A stretch of DNA of 64,000 nt from JANSXG01 sp024743075 (lineage in GTDB: Bacteria > Planctomycetota > Phycisphaerae > Phycisphaerales > UBA1924). The translations under genes were made by a program, and so were the position numbers. Positions within the stretch are counted from its first letter, which is position 1. Every line of letters starts with the position of its first letter. Location of the stretch: the NCBI GenBank assembly GCA_042140185.1, contig CP159477.1, forward strand, positions 1,302,001 to 1,366,000. The letters are read 5' to 3'. Below are positions 9,601 to 17,028 of this stretch, piece after piece. Below the pieces are notes generated by a model that was not told the DNA's origin, did not search any database, and saw only the letters and a program-made list of their open reading frames with translations.

Positions 9601-9840
9601 CCGAGCACCGCGTCCGGCGTTACGTTCATCACCCTCGAGGACGAAACCGGGATCGTGAACCTCATCGTCTGGCGAGATGTCTTCGATCGCTATCGCAAGC
9701 CCGCCCGCCTGAGCACGATCCTGCTCGCCCAGGGCGTGGTCGAGCGCGCCGGGGAGGTCATCCACGTCCACGCGCACCACCTTGAGCAGTTCGATCACCA
9801 CATGCCGAGTCTCATCTCGATGTCCAGAGACTTCCAGTGA
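6637..9840 (+). CDS. dnaE2: Error-prone DNA polymerase III alpha subunit DnaE2
   Basis: 1067 residues. An N-terminal PHP domain begins YTELIATSNFTFLHGGSHPE, followed by ALTDNNSLAGIVRAH. The C-family polymerase core has GRGGAANSAVCYCLGI, the catalytic aspartates in PPDIDIDFEHERREEV and the third aspartate in MLKIDCLGLGML. Fingers and tandem HhH regions follow (GFSEYGFPESHAASFA), then a C-terminal OB fold (VTVAGLVLCRQRP, TLEDETGIVNLIVW). The ATG at 6637 follows GAGGT at a normal distance; the open frame upstream belongs to the imuB overlap. It is the mutagenic polymerase of the ImuA-ImuB-DnaE2 mutasome, normally damage-induced. The gene is intact, in contrast to imuA. Confidence 0.95.
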   Translation: MPDREFPKLRPHPARSSTPCTPRRRSDQYTELIATSNFTFLHGGSHPEELVERASELGYHAVALTDNNSLAGIVRAHVQARRCGIPLVVGCRLTPSDGPPVCLYPTDRPAYSRLCRLLTTGKRRAPKGQCHTTLHDIFEHAEGMLAVIEPPETINDQTIESIAGLRRAFEEGSVSIASWRAYAQDDDRVLDRIHDLCVHTGLPMVAVNRALYHTPDRRPLQDVLTCIRSGCTVEEAGFRLEANAERHLKEPEEMRRAFARFPEAIDRAIEVADRASSFSLDELRYEYPAEATPQGITPTQYLRRLAYEGAAQRYKGPVPEKTQRALEHELCLIQELGYEPYFLTCYDIVRFARARDILCQGRGGAANSAVCYCLGITEVDPSRFQLLFERFVSRERNEPPDIDIDFEHERREEVLQYIYEKYGREHAALTAVVISYRGRSAIREVGKAMGLSDDCVDALAKNLDRWGESASDERTREAGLDPSNPVIRRVIDLSRELIGFPRHLSQHVGGFVITRSPLCELVPIENASMDDRTVIEWDKDDIDAMGMLKIDCLGLGMLTCIRKAFELLEEIGVEAEAGGRLTIADVMANEASDDAVYAMISRADTLGVFQIESRAQMSMLPRLKPRCFYDLVIEVAIVRPGPIQGGMVHPYLRRREGKEAVHYPSEEIRETLERTLGVPLFQEQAMQLAIVAAGFTADQADGLRRSMAAWKRKGNAIYEYGRQLIGGMIARGYPKDFAERCFEQIKGFSEYGFPESHAASFAILVYVSAWLKHYHPASFAAALINSQPMGFYQPAQIVRDAQEHGVETRPVDVNHSRWHCTLEDKGAAIRLGMRMVKGLPEADAHQIDSAVRRCGPFASVESLWRASSTSVRALRCLAQADAFRSMGLDRQTALWEIKPLKDTPMPLFEEQSEPNEPAPNRLPCVSDAEQVLHDYGAVGLSLKAHPVSFLRPRLDRLGVIPSVRMRNERAFPSKRKVTVAGLVLCRQRPSTASGVTFITLEDETGIVNLIVWRDVFDRYRKPARLSTILLAQGVVERAGEVIHVHAHHLEQFDHHMPSLISMSRDFQ

Positions 9841-9843
9841 TCC

Positions 9844-10434
9844 CTAGCCCGCGTCCAGAATCTCGTGCACCCGCTCACGCAGCGCGGGGATCACCTCGTT
9901 CTCGAACCACGGACGCTTCTTGATCCAAAGCACATTCCGCGGCGACGGGTGGGGTAGCGCGATCTCTTCAGGAAGCAGTTCCCGCCACGACGCCACCGCG
10001 TCGGTCAGCGTACGAAACCGGCCTTGAAGGTACCGGTTCACCGAGTAACTCCCGGCATACACCATCAGCTCGATCTTCGGCATCCCCGCCAGCAGGCGGT
10101 CGTGCCACGCCGGAGCACACTCCGGACGCGGCGCAAAATCGCCGCCCTTGCCCGTGCCGGGATAGCAGAACCCCATCGGCATCAGGGCAAAGACCGACCG
10201 GTCGTAGAACGCGTTCCTCGAGACACCTATCCAGTCGCGCAACCGGTTCCCGCTCCGATCATTCCACGGCGTCGAGGTCTCGTGGGCCGCCAACCCGGGT
10301 GCCTGACCGATGATCAGGATCCGCGCTTCGGACGACGCCTGAAGCACGGGACGCGGCTCCAAGGGCAGCGCGCCCTCACAAAGCCGGCACTCTCTGGCCC
10401 GCTGCAGGATGACATCGAGTGAGTGAGTCTCCAC
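9844..10434 (-). CDS. Uracil-DNA glycosylase superfamily protein
   Basis: 196 residues with the superfamily motifs: CRLCEGALPLEPRP near residue 17, the active-site loop ILIIGQAPGLAAHE near 39, PWNDRSGNRLRDWIG, and the C-terminal HPSPRN loop near 163. This subgroup excises uracil or related damaged bases. The two N-terminal Cys (CRLCEG) are seen in some iron-sulfur members, but I cannot place all four ligands. The start is GTG; a TAGCGT box lies five bases before it, so it may be leaderless. It ends three bases from the convergent end of dnaE2, leaving no room for a separate terminator. A repair role fits the neighbour. Confidence 0.85.
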   Translation of the reverse strand: METHSLDVILQRARECRLCEGALPLEPRPVLQASSEARILIIGQAPGLAAHETSTPWNDRSGNRLRDWIGVSRNAFYDRSVFALMPMGFCYPGTGKGGDFAPRPECAPAWHDRLLAGMPKIELMVYAGSYSVNRYLQGRFRTLTDAVASWRELLPEEIALPHPSPRNVLWIKKRPWFENEVIPALRERVHEILDAG

Positions 10435-10508
10435 AGGAAACGCTAGACGTCGAAATCCCGAAACACCACTAGTTCGCCGTTAAACGCGGCGATGCAGCTG
10501 GCGTGCAT

Positions 10509-12883
10509 TCAGAGCTTGCCCCAAGCCTCGTGACGCCTTGCGAGTTCCTGCTCCCAATCATCGCTCACCGAATCACCCAATCGCTCGGTTCCTGAACTGA
10601 GGAGCCCGAGGGCCTCCTCGGTTCGCCCAGCCGCATGGACCGCATCGGCGTGTGTCAGCACGGTGAGTGGCGCAGCGGATGACCGGGCACAAGCGACGCG
10701 AACGCGCCCGTCTCGGCGGCGGCGGCGAACGGGATCGCCTCAACGGCTCGGTTCAACTCCATCAGTGTTTCGGCGAGGTTTCGCCGTGTCGCGATCGTAA
10801 AAGCGTGCCCATCGCCGATCGTATCGAGCATGACCGAAAGTGACGACCGGAACATCGTTTCGGCCTCCTGCAACTCGCCGCGGCTCCGCAGCAGCATGGC
10901 CAGGTTGTTGCGGGCCACGAGTGTGTTCGGATGCCGCTCACCGTGCAGCGCGATAGCAAGCGAAAGTGTGCGCTGCCGGAGGTCAATAGCCCGCTCGGGC
11001 TGCTTGCCTACGCGTTCGACGGAGACAGCGAGGTTGTTGAGCGCGATGAACGTCTGCGGGCTGTCCGGACCGAGCGTCGTCTCGACGTCCGCCAGCACTT
11101 CTTCCCGGAGTGGCAGCGCTTCGTCGTGACGTCCCAGCGCTGAAAGGCATGTCGCGAGGTTCGAGCGGCTCACGGAGATCGAGTCTGAGTCTTCCAGCGC
11201 GACCGATTCCTTGTTGCGCAGGACTTCACGCAGCAACTCTGCCGCTTCCTCGTGGCGCTGCTGGCGCATGCGTACGGTTGCCAGATTGTTTGTCGCTCGC
11301 AGCGTTTCCGCATCGCGGGGTCCGCGTTCGGCTCGGATTTCGTCAAGAACATCGCTCGCGATCGATCCGGCCTCGTCGAGTTGACCGAGTTCTTTCAGGA
11401 CACCCACCAACCGCGTCTGCAGTTCCCGACAAACCTGCGGGCGCTGATCAAGTTCGATGGCTCGTCGCAGGTGCGGCTCGGCGAGTTGTGACTCTGCGAT
11501 GACCGCGTACGCCCGCCCCACGACGGCGCGACCCACCGCTTCGACCGCGGGTTCGTCGCCGAGTTCGCTCTCCAGACGTGCAGCCGCGTCGTCGAGCATC
11601 GCACGCAGCAGGCCGGTGTCCTGCGTTCGGGCGGTCTTGGGATCGATCCGGTCGAAGAGCTCCGCCAGGAAGGTATTGGTGACGGCCGCGCGCCGAGCAT
11701 CGGTTTCGGCTTTGGCTCGTGCGTCCACTGCCACAACGAGACCAAAGCTGAGCGCAGCGATGACAATCGAGGCGACCGCGAGCGGCATTCGGTGCCGTCG
11801 CCACGCGACCCGAAGCCGCCGCCCGATCGATGGCGGCCCCGCGAGAGTCGGACTGTTCTGCGCCCATCGGTCGAGGTCCGCCAGAAGCGCATCAACGCTT
11901 TCGTACCGATCTTCCGGTCTCGATTCCAGGCATCGACGCGCGACCCAGCGCAGGTCGCCGGGGAGATTGGCGTCAGTGCTCGCCGGCGGACAAACCGGAC
12001 TCTCCGCGTTCCTGAACAGATCCACGAGCAGTACTCCGAGCGCGTATACGTCCGTCCGCACATCCGGGATTCCGCCGGGTTCGTGCTGCTCCGGTGCCAT
12101 GGAGCGGGGTGTGCCCGGTGATCGCCCGCCGCTGGCCAGGGTCACGCCACCATCGGTGGTATCCGTCTCGGTTTCCAGCAGACGGGCAATGCCAAAGTCG
12201 ATGACCTTCACGAGTGGGCGACCGTCTACCTCGGTGACCAAGACGTTGGAAGCCTTGAGATCCCGATGCAGCACCCCACGCCGGTGAGCGTGGCGCACAC
12301 CTTCGCAGACAGAACGCAGCAGTTGCACTCGTGCTGCGTCGTCGAGAGCATGCGAGCGGGCGTGGCGTGTGATCGGCTCACCATCTACGAGTTCCATGAC
12401 CACGTACGGGCGCCCTGCAGGAGTCTGGCCCGCGTCGAGCAGCGTCGCGATGTTCGGGTGGCTCAGTCGGGCGAGTGTTCGTCGCTCGAGATCAAAGCGG
12501 ACCAGCACCGCGCGGGTGTCCATCCCCGGTTTGACGACCTTGACGGCCACGAGGCGCTCGACCGGTTCGAGTTGACGCGCCCTGTACACGGTGCCCATGC
12601 CGCCTGCACCGATCTCGTGCTCGAGGAGGTACCGGTCCAATCGTGTGCCAGGCGACAGTGTTTCTGCCGCGCCCATCGATTCGTCTGAGCCAACATCGAT
12701 GCGTGCGAGTGGTCCGCTCAGACGACTTCCCGCTCGCTCTTCTATAGCGAGAAGGGAGGCAACCTCCTCGCGTACATCGGGGCGCCCGGAACACGCCTTC
12801 TCAAGATAGGCCTCGCGATCCGAACCCGACAACGTCAACGCTCGCGCCAAGATCGCAGTGACAGAGGAGTTGTCGTTCGTCAT
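10509..12883 (-). CDS. Transmembrane Ser/Thr protein kinase with TPR tail (C-terminal frameshift)
   Basis: The kinase domain (about residues 84-340) has the P-loop IGAGGMGTVY, Lys115 in VAVKVVKPG, HRDLKASN with catalytic Asp208, and DFGIAR near 229. The usual GTPRYMSPEQ appears as GTPRSMAPEQ. A transmembrane helix (LAVASIVIAALSFGLVVAV) follows, then tetratricopeptide repeats such as NNLAMLLRSRGELQEAETMF. The written frame stops at 10655 with HPLRHSPC. The next frame continues as a TPR-like sequence (LTVLTHADAVHAAGRTEEAL) to a stop at 10509, so one base is probably missing near 10664-10672. The start overlaps the ECF sigma factor stop in ATGA. The kinase presumably modulates that sigma factor (inference). 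Confidence 0.88.
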
Positions 12884-13455
12884 TCAATCGCTCCGGTCGA
12901 GCCGAGCATCTCGCGAAGCAGCCAGAGCCGGGCGTGCGTCCACTCGTCCTTCACGGTTGTCCGTCCGATGCCGAGGGCGATCGCCGTTTCTTCGATTGTC
13001 AATCCTGCGAAGAATCGGAGCCGCACGATGTCGGCCTTGCGTGCGTCCATCGCTTCGAGGTGATCGAGGGCGGCATCGAGCGCGACGAGGTCGAAATCCG
13101 GTTCCGGCACGGCGACATCCAGGTGCTCAAGCTCGGCGTGGACCCGCCGACCATTACCGCCGCGCTTCGCTGCGTTACGTGCCCTCGCGCTGTCGACGAG
13201 CAGCCGACGCATCGCCTGCGCTGCGGTACGGAGAAAATGCGTCCGGTCGTTCCAGCGGTAGTCCCCGTCTCCGAGCCGGAGCCAGACTTCGTGGACCAAG
13301 GCCGTCGGCTGGAAAGTGTGGCCGGCGCCGCGACCGCGTTCGTCCGCCATGAGGCGTCCGGCAACCCGCCGAAGCTGGTCATAGACCTCAGCGACCAACT
13401 CGTCCGTTGGCCGGATTCCGTTGGATTCGGCTGCCTGAGACGGTTTTTGCTCCAT
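12880..13455 (-). CDS. ECF-type RNA polymerase sigma factor
   Basis: 191 residues. Region 2 includes GHTFQPTALVHEVWLRL, then HFLRTAAQAMRRLLVDSARA. Region 4 has the helix-turn-helix IVRLRFFAGLTIEETAIALG followed by RTTVKDEWTHARLWL. This fits the large planctomycete/acidobacterial ECF group paired with kinases rather than classic anti-sigma factors. It overlaps the downstream kinase by four bases (ATGA), and it is divergent from the secreted protein at 13577. A paralogous sigma/kinase pair lies at 27821-30869. The start ATG is six bases from a TAAACT box, predicting a leaderless mRNA. Confidence 0.92.
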   Translation of the reverse strand: MEQKPSQAAESNGIRPTDELVAEVYDQLRRVAGRLMADERGRGAGHTFQPTALVHEVWLRLGDGDYRWNDRTHFLRTAAQAMRRLLVDSARARNAAKRGGNGRRVHAELEHLDVAVPEPDFDLVALDAALDHLEAMDARKADIVRLRFFAGLTIEETAIALGIGRTTVKDEWTHARLWLLREMLGSTGAIE

Positions 13456-13461
13456 CAGCAG

Positions 13462-13467
13462 AGTTTA
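13462..13467 (-). promoter_or_regulatory. Putative -10 box of a leaderless ECF sigma promoter
   Basis: On the minus strand TAAACT is followed by CTGCTG and then the ATG of the sigma gene. The six-base distance is the same as at imuA and at the genes starting at 49817 and 58202. No ribosome-binding site is visible upstream of this ATG. The -35 region (TTTGGA, 17 bases upstream) is weak. Confidence 0.4.
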
Positions 13468-13576
13468 CCTGAGGGGGCTTGCGGTCCAAAGCACGAAGTT
13501 CCATTGGCAAAGTCCGGCCAGTCTGGCGACGGGGTCCGCTTAAAGGCTTGAACCTTTCATTACGGAGAAACACACC

Positions 13577-15511
13577 ATGCCCAAACCCCAAAGTAACCTT
13601 GCCCATACCGTTTCGGATCGCGGCCGCCTGACCGCCATCACGGCCCTCACGTGGCTCTGCGCATCGATCGTACCGATTGTGCATGCGGACTTCGAGTTCG
13701 CCGAGTGGATAAGCAACTCGGACTACCACTATCAGATCACCGGTATGCCGGATTATGACCAGGAGCGTGGCCCGTGGCCGAGCATCGGCCTGCCGAACAA
13801 CGGCGAGCAGTACTGCGTTCCGACGTCGATGGTCAACCTGTTCCGCTATGGCGCGAACCACGGCTTCCCCGGCCTAGCGCTGGGCCAGCCGGCGAACTAC
13901 GGCGGGATCACGACTTCGATTCGCGAACTCGGAAGTCTGATGAACACCGACCCGGATACCGGAACGAAACACGGCCCGGGCTCTTTCGGGGCGCTCGTCT
14001 GGATCACTGCGAGTGGTGAGAGCGGCAAAGTGGTGCTTGATCACGCGGCGAAGACATCGAACTGGGTGCCACGCCATTCAACCATCGCACAGCTGATGCA
14101 GATGGGCGGCATCGTGAACGTTTGCTACGGTCGGTACGACGTGCTCTCCCAAGAAGGGAATCTCGTCTTTACGGGTGTTCGTAATGGTGGCCACTGCACA
14201 ACCGTGATGCATGTGAAGCGCGACAGCAACGGCATCATCCTGCGCGTGCGCGACCCTGCTGAGGGCGGATCGATTATGAGTCAGTCCCCTTACCGCGTAC
14301 GCGATTTGGACCCGATCGCGATGAACTCGGTGTCAATAGCCGGCGGCGTGAACGGTCCGTGCATCGCGGTTGACTGGGCACCGGGCAACGCACGCATGAG
14401 CATCATCGATTCCTATTACGCAATGCGCCCGATGCTTGTCTACGACTGGGAATCATCTGAACCGCACCGGATTCGGATGCGCTCGACGACCATCCCGGAT
14501 CCCCTGATTCCTTCGCAAAGGCTGCTCGCGATGCAACTGCCGGCGGCGCGCACGATCCGAGAGTTGGTGGTCAGCCCCGATGAGACGTTCGCAGTCGTCA
14601 CCATGGCCGGGAGCGGCACGGGCTGGGAGTACGGCTGGGTCTCTCTCCAAGACGGCACCTACACCGAGTTGGGTGAGGGGCCGGTCGGCACACAAGCGAC
14701 CATCGACCGGTTTGGGGACATCTTTGTCACGCTGCCCGGCAACATGGTTCACCGCTATGACCGAAACCTGATTGAGCCGCTGGTGGGCGAGCGAACGCTG
14801 CCGGAGCCGGTCCGCGCGGTCACGGTGGTCGATGAAGACGACACGCTGATGATGTACGCGCCGAGCACGCGCACGGTGCTCCGAATAGATCGCGATCTCC
14901 CGCTGGAATCGCAGCGGGTGGTGCTGCCGCCCACGATCCCAACCGCGTTGTTCGGGCGAATCGCGGTCGATCCCTCGACGGGCTTCACGTGGATTCAATC
15001 TGGCACCGAGAACAAACTACACCGGCTCCAGATCCCGTACGTTGGCCCGGTGATAGCGACGGAGTTTGAGTTTCTTTCCGTCCCCAACATTGAGGGCTTC
15101 GACTTCGACGACGGCGGCCGCCTGTTCCTCACCGGCGACGGTTCGGTCAAGGAGTTCCACCCGCAGCCGGACGGCACCTACCTGCCGGCACAGGACTCGC
15201 CCTCGGGCTTCAATGGACTGGATACCTGGTCGCGGGTCACCGTGTCGCGCAGCAACAACATGTACGACGAAGAGACCATGAGCGGCCCCGAGTGGGACGA
15301 CATCCCGGCAGGGGAGGTCGAAATCGTCACAAGCTTCGCGGACTGCCCGGGCGATGTGACCGGTGACGATATCGTCGATCTCGCGGACCTAAACCTCGTC
15401 CTCGGAAACTTCGGCCAAGAGACGTACGGCGGCGATACCGGAAACGACGGAACTGTCAATCTCGCCGACCTGAACACGGTCCTCGCGAACTTTGGGAACG
15501 CCTGCGAGTAG
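13577..15511 (+). CDS. Secreted C39-like cysteine peptidase with dockerin-like DLADLN tail
   Basis: 644 residues with an N-terminal signal (LTWLCASIVPIVHA). The papain/C39-like fold is suggested by NNGEQYCVPTSMVNL (Cys80) and GGHCTTVMHVKR (His206), which would form the catalytic pair. The middle part reads like a beta-propeller (VVSPDETFAVVTMAG and similar blades). The C-terminus has two calcium-loop-like repeats: GDVTGDDIVDLADLNLVLGN and GNDGTVNLADLNTVLANFG, ending in NACE. Such tails resemble type I dockerin repeats and are common in Phycisphaerae exported proteins. A ribosome-binding site (ACGGAG) lies before the ATG. It is divergent from the sigma/kinase pair. The substrate is unknown. 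Confidence 0.75.
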   Translation: MPKPQSNLAHTVSDRGRLTAITALTWLCASIVPIVHADFEFAEWISNSDYHYQITGMPDYDQERGPWPSIGLPNNGEQYCVPTSMVNLFRYGANHGFPGLALGQPANYGGITTSIRELGSLMNTDPDTGTKHGPGSFGALVWITASGESGKVVLDHAAKTSNWVPRHSTIAQLMQMGGIVNVCYGRYDVLSQEGNLVFTGVRNGGHCTTVMHVKRDSNGIILRVRDPAEGGSIMSQSPYRVRDLDPIAMNSVSIAGGVNGPCIAVDWAPGNARMSIIDSYYAMRPMLVYDWESSEPHRIRMRSTTIPDPLIPSQRLLAMQLPAARTIRELVVSPDETFAVVTMAGSGTGWEYGWVSLQDGTYTELGEGPVGTQATIDRFGDIFVTLPGNMVHRYDRNLIEPLVGERTLPEPVRAVTVVDEDDTLMMYAPSTRTVLRIDRDLPLESQRVVLPPTIPTALFGRIAVDPSTGFTWIQSGTENKLHRLQIPYVGPVIATEFEFLSVPNIEGFDFDDGGRLFLTGDGSVKEFHPQPDGTYLPAQDSPSGFNGLDTWSRVTVSRSNNMYDEETMSGPEWDDIPAGEVEIVTSFADCPGDVTGDDIVDLADLNLVLGNFGQETYGGDTGNDGTVNLADLNTVLANFGNACE

Positions 15512-15541
15512 TCAGCCATCGATCCGAATCCAAGGGAGAGG

Positions 15542-15580
15542 GCCGCAGGCGGATGCATGGCACCGCTCGCGGCTCGTTTT
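15542..15580 (+). terminator. Rho-independent terminator after the C39-like gene
   Basis: Stem parts GCCGC (15542-15546) and GCGG (15549-15552) pair with CCGC (15563-15566) and GCGGC (15569-15573), followed by TTTT at 15577-15580. The 25 bases 15549-15573 match 22 of 25 bases of the hairpin at 22718-22742, after another DLADLN gene. Confidence 0.65.
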
Positions 15581-15712
15581 GCTTGCAACCTGCTGGACGA
15601 ATTTGGCCTACGCTGCATCTATTGCGTGGACGCGTATCACAAGCCATCGGGATTGTCTCCTCTTCAGCGTCGCGGCGACGGTCAGGACAGATCGGTCTCA
15701 TTTGGAGAGGGA

Positions 15713-16332
15713 ATGGAAGCAGACCATCGGGAATCGGACCTCTGCGAACTCGTAGACGCCTGTCGCGACGGCGATCAATCGGCGTGGTCGCGGCTCATCA
15801 CTGAGTTCTCGCCGCTGGTCTATTCAATTCCAAGACGCAGTGGATTTTCTCAGGAAGAGTCGGAAGACGTTGTCCAGACGGTGTTTGCGCTGCTGGTCCG
15901 CAAGTTGGATTCCATCGAAGACCCGCAAGCGTTGCCCAAATGGCTCTCCGTGACCACGCAGCGAGCGTGTTGGCGAGAAATCCGCTCCGGGCGAGCCCGT
16001 CGGCGCGAGAGACGCAGGCATCGGTATCCGGCACCGATCCCTATACGGAAATAGAGACTGTTTCCGAGGCAGAGTACCGATCCGAGGCAATTCGTCAGGC
16101 GTTTCGCTCGATCGGGGCGCGGTGTGAGCGACTCCTGCGTGCCCTCTTCGAGGCCAGATCCGGCAGAAAGCCCGCGTACGAGGAGGTTGCCGAGGCCACG
16201 GGCATGCCGGTCGGGAGCATCGGACCAACAAGGGCGAGATGCCTGCGGCGTCTGAGCCGCACGTTGGCCGACGAACCGGCCGGGAGAGACCTTCTGGCCG
16301 ACTTCGCTTCCGAACCCTCGGAAAATGAATGA
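15713..16332 (+). pseudogene. ECF-type sigma factor upstream of the CHAT operon (apparent frameshift)
   Basis: The ATG at 15713 follows GGAGAGG closely. The first frame gives region 2: LVDACRDGDQSAWSRLITEF, ESEDVVQTVFALLVRKLD, PKWLSVTTQRACWREIR. Within about 16001-16014 the family sequence passes to the next frame, which gives region 4: FRSIGARCERLLRALFEA, YEEVAEATGMPVGSIGPTRA, RCLRRLSRTL, to a stop at 16332. One missing base would restore a protein of about 206 residues, normal for the family. It presumably controls the downstream operon (16405 onwards), which starts 72 bases later. Both halves look conserved, so a sequencing indel is likelier than decay. Confidence 0.75.
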
Positions 16333-16404
16333 ATCTGTAGTGCCCGTGGTATCAGATCGGGAGCCGGCGACTCCTTGCTGGCAGAACACTGACGGAGCAG
16401 AACC

Positions 16405-17025
16405 ATGCCGGATCGGAACCGCGACTTCCCCATTCTGAGCGACTTCACGTCCGACGACTACGAGACCGCCATCGAGGGTGCCTTCGGGGACTCGCCGATT
16501 GAACCGCGTCTCAGGCCGCTGGTGAAATACTTCCGGTCGATTGCCACATCGTTCGAGGCTTTGATGTCGCGGCCCGATCTGCCGAGTCGGCTTCGGGCAA
16601 GCCTCGACCAGCTCCTCGCGCTGCGGGAGCAATGGGTGCCCCCCGGCTTCGAGCCGGCGTCGGTCGGCTTGGCCCGCCTGGTCGCTGAATCCGACGCGTC
16701 AGATTTCGAGTTCGGATACCGGGGAACCGGTCAGCGAGAGCGTCTCATCTTTACATCCGAGATTGGGGAGGTTGAGCTGGATATCAGCCCGGTCGGAACG
16801 GGCGACCAGTACATCATCCGCTGCCAGATCGAGCCGGAGGACGCGGCAGAGAAGTTCGATTCCGGCGAGGCGTTCCTGGTCGAGGTATCACGGGCCGATC
16901 AGGCGATTCGTGAGTCATTCGACTCGGATGGGTTCTTCAGTATCGCGACTCATGCGGGTGTGTTTGACCTGACCATCGTCAGCGGTTCTCAAGCGGTCCG
17001 GCTGGCCGGAATCGAAGTGGGCTGA
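16405..17025 (+). CDS. Hypothetical protein between an ECF sigma factor and a CHAT protease
   Basis: 206 residues; I do not recognise the family. The N-terminal half is predicted mostly helical (RPLVKYFRSIATSFEALMSR, LPSRLRASLDQLLALREQW). The C-terminal half is strand-rich and resembles a small beta-sandwich (FEFGYRGTGQRERLIFTSEI, FFSIATHAGVFDLTIVSG). There is no signal peptide and there are no cysteines or zinc motif. GGAG lies upstream of the ATG, and the CHAT gene begins three bases after its stop. Possible roles are anti-sigma or adaptor for the protease, or a protease substrate. These are guesses from context only. Confidence 0.7.
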   Translation: MPDRNRDFPILSDFTSDDYETAIEGAFGDSPIEPRLRPLVKYFRSIATSFEALMSRPDLPSRLRASLDQLLALREQWVPPGFEPASVGLARLVAESDASDFEFGYRGTGQRERLIFTSEIGEVELDISPVGTGDQYIIRCQIEPEDAAEKFDSGEAFLVEVSRADQAIRESFDSDGFFSIATHAGVFDLTIVSGSQAVRLAGIEVG

Positions 17026-17028
17026 GTC